A stretch of 64,000 bases of DNA from JAEULH01 sp963746275 (GCA_963746275.1 CAVVAX010000008.1:124001-188000); one strand, 5' to 3'. Positions 39,375 through 49,437 are shown, counted from the first letter of the stretch. Program-made: numbers and translations. The notes: a model not told the origin generated them from the sequence alone.

Positions 39375-39389
39375 CCCAAGCTGGTCCGA

Positions 39390-40832
39390 TCAGACGACGG
39401 GAAGCGCGCCGGTGGAGCCGCCGCGGGCAACATCGGCGACGATGTCGATGGCGCTGGCGAACCGCTCGTCCGAGGCGATCGCGCACAGGCAGAGCCGCAC
39501 GTGGTCGTGCGCCTCCTCCACGGAGGCATCGCCGGCGAAGGCCTCGCCGGGCGTCACCGCCACCCCGCGGTCGGCAAGCCGCGCCGCGAGTTCGCCCGAG
39601 CGCCAGCCGGGCGGGACCCGCAGCCAGAGGTGGAACGAGGCCGGATGCGTCGAGAGCGTGAGCCCCGCCAGCCGCTCCATCGCCAGTCGCTGGCGCTTGC
39701 GCGCCTGGGTCCGCTGGCGCTCCGCGGCCTCGGCGGCGCCGCCCGATAGGATAAGCTGGCTCGCCAGCTCGGCCGTGACCGGCGACGTCATCAGCACGTT
39801 CGCCCGCACGGCGCCGGCAAGGCGGGAGCGCAGGGCCGGTGGCCCCCAAAGGTAGCCGACGCGCAGTCCCGGCGCCACCGACTTGGAGAGACTGGTGACG
39901 TAGAGGCCGCGTTCCGGGAGGAAGGTCCTGAGCGGCGACGGCGCATCGTCCAGCAGGAAGCCGTAGACGTCGTCCTCGAGGACGAACAGCTCGTGCGCCT
40001 TCGCGATAGCCGCGATCTCGCGCCGGCGCGCCTCGGGCATGACGATGCAGGTCGGGTTGTGCAGGCTAGTCATGGTGTAGAGCAGCCGCGGCCGGTGGGC
40101 CCGGCAGGCCGCCTCCAGGGCGTCGGGGCGCAGGCCATGCGCGTCCATCGCCACCGGCTGGACACGCAGCCCCAGCGGGGTCGCGGCCGCCCGCAAGCCG
40201 GGCCAGGTCAGCGCCTCGGTCAGCACCGTCTCTCCGGCCTTCGCTAGCGCCATGAACGCCGCCAGCAGCCCGCCCTGACAGCCGGGAACGATGATGATGT
40301 CTTCCGCATCCGCCGCGACCCCCAGCCGCTCCAGCCAGCGCGCTGCGGCTGCGCGATGGTTAAGCATCCCGTTCGGCGGCTGATAGCCGCCGATCCTGGT
40401 CAGGTTGGTCTCGTCGAGCCGGGCCAGCCCGGCCAGCCCGGCGGCAAGTCCAGCCGTGAGCGACGGCGTGTGCGGGTAGTTGAGGCTGAGGTCCAGGCTC
40501 TCGTCGTCGCCGCGGGGCTGGTAGATGGCGTCGAGCGCATGCTCACCCGGCCGCCCTCCCCCGCCGCCGGCGGTATCAGCCTGGTTCGCCCGCTCGGCGA
40601 CGTAGGTGCCGCGGCCGACGTGGGCGGCGACGAGCCCGCGGCGCTCGGCCTCGGCATAGGCACGGCTGACGGTGCCGACGGTGACGCCGAGGCGGTAGGC
40701 GAGGTCCCGGTGGGTGGGAAGGCGCGTGCCGGGGAGGAGGCGGCCGGCGCGGACGTCGCCGGCCAGGACGTCAGCGATAGCAAGATACCGCGGACCCGCC
40801 CCCGCTTGCAACTTCGGCAGCCACATTGTCAT
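39390..40832 (-). CDS. MocR-type regulator: GntR helix-turn-helix fused to aminotransferase-like domain
   Basis: A 480-residue transcription factor. The N-terminal GntR winged helix (LPTHRDLAYRLGVTVGTVSRAYAEAERRGLV, about residues 38-68) is joined to a fold-type I PLP domain with the Schiff-base Lys in SLSKSVAPGLRVGY. The family binds PLP and often regulates vitamin B6, GABA or taurine genes, usually acting on a divergent neighbour. Here the divergent neighbour is a DUF1127 gene, and repeats overlapping its start codon suggest autoregulation. The effector is unknown. The frame is intact. Confidence 0.92.
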   Translation of the reverse strand: MTMWLPKLQAGAGPRYLAIADVLAGDVRAGRLLPGTRLPTHRDLAYRLGVTVGTVSRAYAEAERRGLVAAHVGRGTYVAERANQADTAGGGGGRPGEHALDAIYQPRGDDESLDLSLNYPHTPSLTAGLAAGLAGLARLDETNLTRIGGYQPPNGMLNHRAAAARWLERLGVAADAEDIIIVPGCQGGLLAAFMALAKAGETVLTEALTWPGLRAAATPLGLRVQPVAMDAHGLRPDALEAACRAHRPRLLYTMTSLHNPTCIVMPEARRREIAAIAKAHELFVLEDDVYGFLLDDAPSPLRTFLPERGLYVTSLSKSVAPGLRVGYLWGPPALRSRLAGAVRANVLMTSPVTAELASQLILSGGAAEAAERQRTQARKRQRLAMERLAGLTLSTHPASFHLWLRVPPGWRSGELAARLADRGVAVTPGEAFAGDASVEEAHDHVRLCLCAIASDERFASAIDIVADVARGGSTGALPVV

Positions 40833-40855
40833 GGTAACAATGTAAACATTGACGG
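40824..40855. promoter_or_regulatory. Candidate MocR operator: phased ATTGT/ACAAT half-sites
   Basis: CATTGT at 40824-40829 and ACAATG at 40837-40842 form an exact inverted repeat with a seven-base spacer, overlapping the mocR start codon. ACATTG follows at 40847-40852, and AATGT-AA-ACATT (40840-40851) forms a second overlapping palindrome. Direct and inverted half-sites in a divergent promoter are typical of MocR/GntR binding. The assignment is inference. Confidence 0.5.
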
Positions 40856-40859
40856 ACGT

Positions 40860-41171
40860 ATGCGGTCAATGTTCCATGGAGATCATGACAATGCGGGTGA
40901 AGCGCCATGTCCTGTCGCGAATTGTAGCGATACAATCACCTCCGGCACGTCATCCGGCGCCCGCCTTCCCACCTGGCGGCAGTGGCTGACGCTCGGCATG
41001 CACAAGGCGGGCGAGGATGCACGGGCAAGCATCCTGCTGCTGGAGCTTTGGGCGCAGCGTCACCAGGAACGGCGGCGGCTGCTGGCGATGGACGCGCGCA
41101 TGCGCAACGATATCGGGATCAGCGATGCCGACGTCTGGGCCGAGGCTCGAAAGCCGTTCTGGCGGGGGTGA
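40860..41171 (+). CDS. DUF1127 (YjiS-like) small protein
   Basis: A 103-residue protein whose C-terminal 40 residues match the DUF1127 pattern: WAQRHQERRRLLAMDARMRNDIGISDADVWAEARKPFWR. The N-terminal half is not conserved. ATG 40860 or ATG 40869 could be the start. DUF1127 proteins are short Arg-rich proteins; some participate in stress, phosphate or carbon control in alphaproteobacteria and bind RNA. It is divergent from the MocR gene and so is a candidate target. Confidence 0.75.
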   Translation: MRSMFHGDHDNAGEAPCPVANCSDTITSGTSSGARLPTWRQWLTLGMHKAGEDARASILLLELWAQRHQERRRLLAMDARMRNDIGISDADVWAEARKPFWRG

Positions 41172-41185
41172 TCCTCGCGGAGATC

Positions 41186-41659
41186 CTAGGGCTTACCGGC
41201 GCGATCCGGCTTGATCAGCACGTCGGCTTCCGGGTCGTAGAGGACCACGCTTTCGCTTTCCCCGGCGTCATTGCGGGCGACGATGGCCAGGGCCGGCTCC
41301 TGGTCGCTAAGGTTCCGCGGCTGGTGGGGCACGTCGGCAGGGATGTAGACGAACTCGCCGGCCTCGTTGACGACCGAATGCCTGAGCCTTCGGCCGTAGC
41401 GGGTCTCGACCCGGCCCTTGAGCACGTAGATCGCCGTCTCGTAGCCGCGATGGACATGGGGCTCGGCGGCGCCCTTTGGCGGGATCACCACCAGGTTCAT
41501 GGCCAGCCCCCGGCTTCCGGCCGTGTCCTTGGAAATGCCGACGAAGTACGGCAGCCGCTGACGGGTCATCGTTTCGGCCGGCACACGCACGGTGACCACC
41601 GCGTCGGCATCGTCGCGCAAGTCCGCCGCGTCCGCCACGGCCGTTGCATCCGCAGGCAT
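41186..41659 (-). CDS. Cupin-domain protein
   Basis: A single-domain cupin of 157 residues. Motif 1 is PHVHRGYETAIYVLKGRVE, with His ligands and Glu for a metal, and motif 2 is GEFVYIPADVPHQPRNL. ATG 41659 is chosen because GGAGGG lies about nine bases upstream; the frame is open to 41722. Substrate and function cannot be inferred. It is divergent from osmC. Confidence 0.82.
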   Translation of the reverse strand: MPADATAVADAADLRDDADAVVTVRVPAETMTRQRLPYFVGISKDTAGSRGLAMNLVVIPPKGAAEPHVHRGYETAIYVLKGRVETRYGRRLRHSVVNEAGEFVYIPADVPHQPRNLSDQEPALAIVARNDAGESESVVLYDPEADVLIKPDRAGKP

Positions 41660-41792
41660 GAGAACACCCTCCGCGCGTCGCCAAACCGGTTGATATGTCG
41701 GCCGCGGGCTCCTTAGCTTCAAGCAAGCCGTCGCGGCTACCGAGGCGGTAGCGTATCCGGCAAAACCAGCAAGGCTTGAGGAGGAGGAGACA

Positions 41793-42218
41793 ATGGCGGC
41801 ACGGACGGCACAAGCGACCTGGAACGGCGACCTCGTGGGCGGCAGCGGCGAGGTGGAGCTCGGCAGCGGCGCCTACAAGGACAGCTATTCGTTCAAGTCC
41901 CGCTTCGAGGAAGGCAGCGGCACCAACCCGGAGGAGCTGATCGCCGCCGCCGAGGCCGGCTGCTTCTCCATGGCCTTGGCCCACAGCCTGGCCTCAGCCG
42001 GCTTCAAGCCGAGGTCGGTCACGACCAAGGTGAATGTGCACCTCACCAAGGCCGGCGAGGGCTTCGAGATCCCGCGCATCGAGCTCGAGATCGAGGCCAG
42101 CGTCGACGGAATCGACGAAGCCACCTTCCAGGAGCACGCGCAGAAGACCAAGGTCGGCTGTCCCGTCTCCAAGGCCCTCGCCGGCCCCGAGATCACCCTG
42201 AACGCGAGGCTGGTGTAG
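41793..42218 (+). CDS. OsmC/Ohr family peroxiredoxin
   Basis: Thiol peroxidase reducing organic hydroperoxides in the cytosol. The two reactive cysteines are C57 (AAEAGCFSMAL) and C123 (TKVGCPVSKALAG), spaced as in OsmC, with E49 in PEEL nearby. 141 residues, intact, with a strong SD (GAGGAGGAG) seven bases before ATG 41793. It appears monocistronic. The sequence is closer to the OsmC than to the Ohr subgroup. Confidence 0.93.
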   Translation: MAARTAQATWNGDLVGGSGEVELGSGAYKDSYSFKSRFEEGSGTNPEELIAAAEAGCFSMALAHSLASAGFKPRSVTTKVNVHLTKAGEGFEIPRIELEIEASVDGIDEATFQEHAQKTKVGCPVSKALAGPEITLNARLV

Positions 42219-42402
42219 GTCGGCTCCCGCTCCCACCTGGCGGGATACGCTTCGCTAACCTGCCCTACGCCGCGTGGGGCGGAATAGCCGGCAGGTGTAT
42301 TCCGCCCAATGGCCGGCAGCCCGCTTGGTCAGGTGACGGCTCGGCCCTGCCGTCTCCATCCGCAGGTGTCGGGAGGGTGAGGGCAAAAAGCGGTGGCGCC
42401 GC

Positions 42403-45179
42403 CTACGCAGGGTTGGAGGTTGGCAGCGCCTTCGGGCCGACCAGGCCCTCGAAGTGGGTGTGCAGGGCGTTAACGAGGCGGGCCTGCTCGGGGGTCCCCT
42501 CCGCTCGGCCCTCCCCCCGCTCCGGCAACGCCTTCGGGTCCACGGGCGGACAGATGCGCACCCGGATCGGCCGCAACCGCGGCAGCAGCTTGTCCCGCGG
42601 CCAAGCCTCGTAGGCGCCCTCGATTACCACCGGCACCACCGGCACCGGCACGTGCGCGAGCAGCAAACCGACGCCGGCGCGGAACGGCTGCAGCGTCCCG
42701 TCCGGCGAGCGCTGGCCTTCGGGGAACCAGATCAGGTCGTCGCCGCGCTTGAGCACGGCGCCGCCAAGCGCGAGAGACGAGACCACCGCGCGATCCGGGT
42801 CGATGGGGACGACCTGGCAGATGCGGCTGAACCAACGCCTCACCGGCGTGTTGAAGACGATCCCGGTCCAGCCGGCCCAGTAGGTCCGGCGCAGCCTCGG
42901 GTAGTCCAGGGCGGCGCCGATGGCGAAGGGGTCGATCAGGCTGGCGTGGGTCGGCGCCATCAGGTAGGGGCCTTGCGCCGGCAGGTTCTCGTGGCCGGTC
43001 GCCTCCAGCCGGAAGAGCTTCGTCATGAGGAAGCGGTTGATGGCGAACAGGATCTTCGCCGTCCGTTGCTCCGCCGGCGACAGCGGGCTGATCCAGCGCC
43101 GGTCGGCCTCATTGATTGCGGCCTCGGGGTTGTCGAGGAGCGCCGCGTTAGCGCCCGGCCCGGCCTCCTTGGCCTGGCCGACCTCGACCAGCAGGTCGCG
43201 CACGGTCTCGATCCGGCCGATGGCGCCCTCGTCCAGCTCGACGCCCGTCCGCTGGGCGATCTCCAGCGTCAGGTTCAGCCATTCCATCGAATCGACGCCG
43301 AGGTCGAGCTGCAGATTGCTCTCCGGGCTCAGCGGCTCGTTGGCATACTTCTCGGCCAGGTAGTCCCAAGCCGCCCGCGCCGCCTCGTCCTCCAGCAGCG
43401 TCCGGTCCTCGGCCGCCATGTCCTCGACGGCGAGCGGATGGGCACGCGCCGCCATTGGCGCCTCGCCCCGTGCAGCCCTGTCGTAGCGCTCGGCCAGGAG
43501 GTGCCGGCGCGGCTTGCCGAGGCGAGTGCGCGGCAGCGTCTCCACGCTCAGCACGAAGTCGCCGAGGCGCTGGTAGGAGGGCAGCTTGCGCGAGATCTCC
43601 CGCAGCGCCGCCGAGACCGCCTCGTGTTGGGCAGAGGCGTCTCCAGGCGGCAGCGCCTTCGTCTCCGGCACGATCAGCCCGACCAGCTTTCCTTCGCGCT
43701 CCAGCACCGCGATCTCGCGGATCAGCGGGCTCGCGAGATACGCGTCCTCCACGTCCTCCGGGTAGACGTTCTTGCCACCCTCGGTGACGATCATGGTCGA
43801 CAGCCGGCCGCTGAGGCTGAGGAAGCCGTCGTCGGTGATCGCGCCGAGGTCGCCGGTGCGAAACCAGCCGTCCTTGGTGAACGCCTTCTTCGTCTCGTCG
43901 GGGAGGTTGAGGTAGCCGGCGAAGATGTTCGGCCCCCTCGCCTGCACCTCGCCGAGCCCCGAGCCGTCGCCGCCCGCCATCGTCTCGGCGCCGCGATCGA
44001 CGAGCGTCGTCCGGTCGATGCGGAGCTCGACGCCGGCGACCGCCTTGCCGGCGGTTTTCAGCCGTCCCGTTTCCGGCTCGTTGATGGTAAGCATCGGCGC
44101 CGTCTCGGTCAGGCCGTAGCCGGTGGCGACGGTCCAGCCCAGGCCCTGCAGCTTCCACGCCATCTCGGTGCCGAGCGCGGCGCCGCCGGAGACGAGCAGG
44201 CGCAGGTCCGGTCCGACCGTCTGGTGCAGGCTGGCGAAGAGCTTGCGCCCGGCCTTGACCTTGAACGACCGGCGCAGCGTGACCGAGAGCCACAGCAGCG
44301 CCTGGAACAGGGCGGCCGGAACCTTGCCGCGCGACGCCACCCGGCCGGCGATGCCGGTGAACATGGCGGTATAGAGCCTGGGGACGCCGATGATCACGCT
44401 CGCCCGGCCGCCGCGGATGGCCTCGACGATCTGCGGACCGGTGAGCGCGCGGGGCAGAATCAGCGGTAGGCCCGCGGCCAACCCGGTCAGCATGCCGACG
44501 ACGAATGGATAGACATGGTGGAACGGCAGCGGCAGCAGCACTCGGTCGTCCGGATTGACGATCCCGGAGGCAACCAGGACGTCCACCTCGAAGCGCATGT
44601 TGCGATGGGTCAACGGCACGCCCTTGGGGGTACCGGTGGTCCCTGAGGTGTAGAACAGCGCGGCGATGTCGTCGCCTCGCGCCCGGTCCAGCGCGGCCGC
44701 GTCGGGCCCCCATCTGCCAGAAGCGACCGCCACGCCGTCCCCCCTTCGGGGGCCTCGTCGGCCAGAAGCACGATCTCGACCCCGTCCGCTGGCAGGAGCG
44801 GGCCGATGCGCTCGGCCTCCGCCGGCGGTGGCAAAGACGAGCCTCGCCTCGCTGTCGGCGAGCACGTGGCGGAGCGCGTTCTCGCCCATCTGCGCGTCGA
44901 TCGGCACGACCGTGGCGCCGGAGCGAAGGACGGCCAGCGCGGCGAAGATCCACTCGGGCCGATTGGTCGCAAAGACGATGACCCGCTGGCCGAGGCCGAT
45001 GCCGCGGCCGCAAGACCGTTGGCGAGGCGGGTGAGCGTGGCGTCAAGCTCGGCAAAGCTCAGCCGCTGCTCGCCGCGGCGGCGGAAGGCGACGATCGCCT
45101 CGCTACCGCCGTGCCGGCCCAGATCGCGCACCACGTCTTGCAGCGTGCCGTCTGCTCGGGTGCCTCTCGCGTCCGCCAT
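42403..45179 (-). CDS. AMP-dependent ligase / acyl-carrier / PlsC acyltransferase fusion (frameshifts)
   Basis: A three-part enzyme of about 920 residues. The first part is an acyl-adenylate domain: FYTSGTTGTPKGVPLTH, TGYGLTETAPM, WFRTGDLG and VTEGGKNVYPEDVE. The second is a carrier-like domain with LDLGVDSMEWLNLTLEI, where the Ser would take phosphopantetheine. The third is a glycerolipid acyltransferase with HASLID (HxxxxD) and WFPEGQRSPDG. The N-terminal 150 residues (from ATG 45179) are split by shifts near 45010, 44825 and 44720; the rest is one frame. A fatty acid could be activated, loaded on the carrier and transferred to a lysolipid. This resembles E. coli Aas but with reversed domain order and an added carrier. 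Confidence 0.82.
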
Positions 45180-45200
45180 TCCCGTCCCTTCCCGCCGCCC

Positions 45201-46596
45201 TTATGTCCTCGGATTACCGCCTTCTTCTTCGGCCGCGACAAGCTCGTCGACCGCACTCACATAACGGTCGATGTCGAACTTCCGCTCCAGCCCGGCGGCG
45301 TTCATGTAGCGGATCTTGCCGAAGATCGGCCGCTCGGTCCAACCACGGTCGTGCAGTCCGAAACACCAGGCGACATTGGTGTAGGCGTTGGGATCGCGGC
45401 CGTCGAGGAAGTAGCGGTTGTTCAGCGCCAGCATCGTCGCAAAGGCGCTCTCCGGATCCGGCGACCATTCCAGGATCTTCTTGCCCCAGTACATCCGCAT
45501 GTAGTTGTGCATGAAGCCAGTGTGGACCATCTCGCGCATCGACGCGTTCCAGTAGCGATCCTGGGTCGCCGCGGCGGCAAGCGCCGCCTCGTCGTAAAGA
45601 TGCGGGCGGGGATCGGCGGCGTGGTCGGCCAGCGTCTTCCGCGCCCAAGCCGGCAGGCCGTCGTAGCGATCGTAGGCGCGGTTGTAGGCGACGTTGTTCA
45701 TCGCGAGCTCGCGCCGCACGATGAGCTCCTCGAGGTAGGACGCCTTGTCCTCGACGCTGCCGGCGGTGGCGCTCGCGAACCGTGAGCGCGATCTCGACGG
45801 CTGAGATCTGGCCGAAGTGCAGGTAGGGGCTCATGAACGAGCAGCGCCAGTCGGCCGGTTGATTGCGCCCCTGGGCGTAGCCGGCAAGCTTCCCTAGAAA
45901 CATCTCCAGCCGCAGCCTTGCCTCGCTCGTGCCGCCCGTCAGCCGGCGCACGGGGGCAACCGACCGGTCCAGCTTCAGCCCGGCGACAATGGTGGCGACG
46001 TCGGCGAGCTCAACGTCCGAGGCCAGGGCCAGGGTCCGCGCGTCGCGAACCACCTCCTGCTCCGGCAGCGCCCTCAGGAACTCGTCGCGGTGACGGAGGA
46101 TGCGCGGGCGAATGGTCCGCGCCGCGTGCTCGGCCTTGGCCGAGGCGAGCCCGACCGGCACCACCACGTCGCCCTCGACCCGCAGCACCGGGCACTCCGC
46201 CGCCTCGCCCACCCGCTGGCGCCAGAGCCGCTGGTGGCGGAGGTAGCCGGCGTCGCAGACGACGACGGCGGCATCGCGCGCCAGATCGAGGGCGACGGCG
46301 TCCGGCGCGCCGCGGCGAATGACGAAGGCGATGCCGCGCTCGCTGAGGCGCGCCCGGACCTCGCGCAGGCCCTGGAGCATGAAGGTGTAGTGACGGGCGT
46401 TCGCCTCCGGGTAGTCGTCCATCAGGCCGAAGCCGACGACGACGGGGAGCTTGCGGTCGTTGGCGATGCCGATGGCCAGCTCCAGGGCCGGGTTGAAGCT
46501 CGCCCGCTGCGACTGCTGCATCCAGTAGAGGACGTAGGCGCCGTCCCGCTCGGGCCGGTCGTTCAGCCTGCGGATGCGTTCCGCCTCGATCATCAT
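45201..46596 (-). CDS. Class II CPD photolyase (one frameshift)
   Basis: Light-dependent repair enzyme for cyclobutane pyrimidine dimers. The N-terminal photolyase domain starts YVLYWMQQSQRASFNPAL; FMSPYLHFGQIS precedes a shift near 45780, after which the FAD-binding region continues with ELAMNNVAYNRAYD, MRMYWGKKILEWS and YTNVAWCFGLHDRGW. These motifs are diagnostic of class II, a minority class in bacteria. ATG 46596 lies just after the stop of the neighbouring photolyase gene, so the two form an operon. About 465 residues. Confidence 0.9.
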
Positions 46597-46600
46597 CGCC

Positions 46601-48160
46601 TCAGCCCCAGGTCTCGGCGGTCATCGCCGCCTTCAGCGCGTCCGCGCGGCGGCGGATGGCGGCGACCTCGCCGTTGGCTTTGCGCTCCAGGTTGCGAAGC
46701 TGCATGGTCATCCGCCGGTTCGGCGCAAAGCGCTGCTTGTGGCGGGCGAGGAAGTCCCAGTAGAGGGTGGTGAAGGGGCAGGCGTCGTCGCCCTCCGCCC
46801 GTTTCGGATCGTAGCGGCAGCCCCGGCAGTAGTCGCTCATCCTGTCGATGTAGTTGCCGGACGCGCAGTAGGGCTTGGTCCCGACCAGGCCGCCGTCGCC
46901 GTACTGGCTCATGCCGAGCACGTTCGGCAGCGACACCCAGTCGAGGGCGTCGGCGAACATCGACATGTGCCAGCGGTGCATGGCGTACGGGTTCACCCCG
47001 AGCAGCAGGTTCAAGAGGCCCAGCACCATCAGCCGCTGGATGTGGTGGGCGTAGGCGTGGTCGACGAGCTGGCCGACGGCGGCGGCGACGCAGGCCATGT
47101 CCGTCTCGCCGGTCCACAAGAACCGCGGCGCCGGCAGGTCCGCTTCGAGCGCATTGCGTTCGGCGTAAGCAGGCATCTCCCGCCAGTAGACGCCGTGGAC
47201 GTACTCCCGCCAGCCGATGATCTGGCGGATGAAGCCCTCGGCCGAGTTGAGCGGCGCCTCGCCACGGACGTAGGCCTCCTCGGCGGCGGCGACCACCTCG
47301 CGCGGGTCGAGTAGGTGCAGGTTCAGCACGCACGAGAGCCGCGCATGGTAGAGGTAGGGCCGGCCGCGGGCCATGGCGTCCTGGAAGCGGCCGAAGTTGG
47401 CGAGCCGGTGGGCGACGAAGTCGGCCAGTGCCGCCAGCGCGTCCTCGCGGGTGACGGGGTAGTCGAAGCACTCGAGCGAGCCAGGGCTGGCCGCGAACCG
47501 CCGGCGGACCAGGTTGATGACGCCTTGCGTCGTCTCGTCCGGGGAGAATCCCCTTGGCGGTTCGATGTCCGGCGGCCCCTTCCTGCCGAAGGCAGCGCGA
47601 TTCTCGTTATCGAGGTTCCAGGCGCCGCCCACCGGCTCGTCGCCGTCCATGAGCGCGCCAAGGCGGGTGCGCACCTTGCGATAGAAGGTCTCCATCACCA
47701 GCGACTTGCGCCCGGCGGCGAACGCCTCGAACTCCCGGGGCTGGACGATGAAGTGGTGGTCGTCGCGAATCTCGATGGGCTTGCCGAGCCTCTCGGCGGC
47801 GCGGCGAAGCGCCTGCTCCACCCGGTGATCGCCCGGCTTGGTCACGATCAGCCGCTCGCAGCCGCTGTCTGCCACCCGCCGTTCCAGCTCAGCGGCGAAC
47901 GAGCCGCGGTTCGCCGCCTCGTCCATCTCCGAGTACAGCACCTCGATGCCCCGCGCCCGCAGCGCATCGCGGAAGTGGCGCATGGCGGCGAGGAAGAAGG
48001 CGATCTTGAGCTTGTGCTGGGGGATGTAGCTGGCTTCCTCGTCCACCTCCATCATGACGACGGCGTCGCGGCCGGGATCGATGTCGGCCAGAGCGGCGCC
48101 GTCGGCGTCGAGTTGATCGCCAAGCACGATGACCAGATGCCGCCACTGCCTTTCCGTCAT
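46601..48160 (-). CDS. Iron-sulfur bacterial cryptochrome/photolyase (FeS-BCP, (6-4) type)
   Basis: A 519-residue flavoprotein of the PhrB/CryB group. It starts LVIVLGDQLDADGAAL and has RQIIGWREYVHGVYW, a segment diagnostic of the group. Cysteines in PYCASGNYI, YCRGCRYDPK and DACPFTTLYW near the C-terminus are in the pattern of the 4Fe-4S ligands. Characterised members repair (6-4) photoproducts and bind a ribolumazine antenna, an intermediate made by RibH, which is encoded in this window. The frame is intact. It is four bases upstream of the class II gene on the same strand. Confidence 0.93.
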   Translation of the reverse strand: MTERQWRHLVIVLGDQLDADGAALADIDPGRDAVVMMEVDEEASYIPQHKLKIAFFLAAMRHFRDALRARGIEVLYSEMDEAANRGSFAAELERRVADSGCERLIVTKPGDHRVEQALRRAAERLGKPIEIRDDHHFIVQPREFEAFAAGRKSLVMETFYRKVRTRLGALMDGDEPVGGAWNLDNENRAAFGRKGPPDIEPPRGFSPDETTQGVINLVRRRFAASPGSLECFDYPVTREDALAALADFVAHRLANFGRFQDAMARGRPYLYHARLSCVLNLHLLDPREVVAAAEEAYVRGEAPLNSAEGFIRQIIGWREYVHGVYWREMPAYAERNALEADLPAPRFLWTGETDMACVAAAVGQLVDHAYAHHIQRLMVLGLLNLLLGVNPYAMHRWHMSMFADALDWVSLPNVLGMSQYGDGGLVGTKPYCASGNYIDRMSDYCRGCRYDPKRAEGDDACPFTTLYWDFLARHKQRFAPNRRMTMQLRNLERKANGEVAAIRRRADALKAAMTAETWG

Positions 48161-48320
48161 CGCCTCGTCGTCGCTCCTGCCCGCTTGCCCGTGCCGTCAT
48201 GGTTACAACCTAAGCCGCGAGCCGCGGCGGGCGAGAGCTTTCTACACGTGCGCCGTTTCCGTTGACGCGCCCGGACCAACCCGGGCAACGATGGTGCTCG
48301 GCGTTGGCGAGGAGACGGCG

Positions 48321-49010
48321 ATGACTGGGCTTTGCGCTCAACCTCCTAGGACGAGGTGCAGCCGGGTTGAACCAAGCGACGAACGAGGGTTCGGGAGGCG
48401 GCAAGGCCGAGCGGACAACTCTGCTCGCGGGTCCTGGTGCGTCAACCTCATCGCAAGTTGTTTAAGGACGAGGACGGTCGCGGCGCTGGCGCTGGTCCTT
48501 GGCTTTGCTGCCTGCGCCACGCCTGGGCCGCAGCGCATCCCCGACGGCGGCAACGACTTCGTCTGGCCGGTCGAGGGCACGCTGCTGTCCGCCTACGGGC
48601 CGAAGCCCGGCAAGCGCTTCAACGACGGCGTCAACATCGCCGCCCCCGCCGGCACGCCGGTTCGGGCCGCGGCGGGCGGCGTCGTCATCTACACCGGCAA
48701 CGAGCTGAGGAGCTTCGGCAACCTGATCCTGATCCGCCACGCCGGCGGCTGGAGCTCGGCCTACGCCCACACCGAGAACGTCCGGGTGAAGCGCAACCAG
48801 CGGGTCGAGCGAGGCGCGGTGATCGCGATGGTCGGGCGCAGCGGCAGCGTCGCCTGCTCGCAGCTCCACTTCGAGCTCCGCCGCGAGGCCAAGGCCATCG
48901 ACCCGTTCGCCGTGGTCGAGGGCCGGCCGCGGGCGCTGCGGGCGGGCGCAACCGGTGCCCCCGCGGACGCCGGCTGCACGCCGGAAGCCGGCGCCCGGCC
49001 GACAAGCTGA
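48321..49010 (+). CDS. Second LytM-domain lipoprotein with degenerate active site
   Basis: M23-like protein without LysM. A hydrophobic segment (VAALALVLGFAAC) suggests a lipoprotein, followed by FVWPVEGTLLSAYGPKPG and a LytM fold whose HxxxD is changed to NDGVN, just as in the protein at 7807; LHFELR is kept. It should therefore be an activator rather than an endopeptidase. ATG 48321 has AGGAG upstream but puts about 50 residues before the signal, so the true start or an upstream frameshift is uncertain. It is divergent from the photolyase operon. Confidence 0.75.
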   Translation: MTGLCAQPPRTRCSRVEPSDERGFGRRQGRADNSARGSWCVNLIASCLRTRTVAALALVLGFAACATPGPQRIPDGGNDFVWPVEGTLLSAYGPKPGKRFNDGVNIAAPAGTPVRAAAGGVVIYTGNELRSFGNLILIRHAGGWSSAYAHTENVRVKRNQRVERGAVIAMVGRSGSVACSQLHFELRREAKAIDPFAVVEGRPRALRAGATGAPADAGCTPEAGARPTS

Positions 49011-49026
49011 CGCCGCCCCGGCGGGT

Positions 49027-49437
49027 TCAGCAGGCGGGCCCCTGGCGTACTGAGACGATGGTCAGGCGATGGCGCCGGCCATCGCGGGCCAGCCAGTCGA
49101 TGGACTGCCCGGGCGACAGCCCGAGCAGCGCCGTCCCGATCGGCGTCAGGATCGACACCTTGCCCTCGGCGATGTCGGCCTCGCCGGGAAAAACCAGCGT
49201 TACGGTGCGGGCCGCGCCCGCCTCGGTGCGGAACTCGACGATCGAGTTCATCCGCACCACGTCCGGAGCGATCTCGCCATCGGCGACGACGCCGGCGCGG
49301 TCGAGCTCGCCCGCCAGCTCCTCGGCGACGTCGGGCTGGCGCCGGCGGGCGGCGTTGGCGAGGCCCTGCAGCCTCTGGTAGTCGCCCTGGGTGACGACGA
49401 TGGTTGTTTTCTGTTCCGTTTGTTGTGTGTCTTGCAT
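49027..49437 (-). CDS. rnk: Rnk-type nucleoside diphosphate kinase regulator (GreA/B C-terminal fold)
   Basis: A 136-residue protein. A short N-terminal helical part (YQRLQGLANAARRRQPDVAEEL) precedes the GreA/GreB-type FKBP-like domain: VRMNSIVEFRTEAGAARTVTLVFPGEADI and SILTPIGTALLGLSPGQSIDW. Rnk binds RNA polymerase like Gre factors but lacks the long coiled coil. ATG 49437 (MQDTQQ) is preferred over the frame open to 49491. It is convergent with the LytM gene. Confidence 0.85.
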   Translation of the reverse strand: MQDTQQTEQKTTIVVTQGDYQRLQGLANAARRRQPDVAEELAGELDRAGVVADGEIAPDVVRMNSIVEFRTEAGAARTVTLVFPGEADIAEGKVSILTPIGTALLGLSPGQSIDWLARDGRRHRLTIVSVRQGPAC

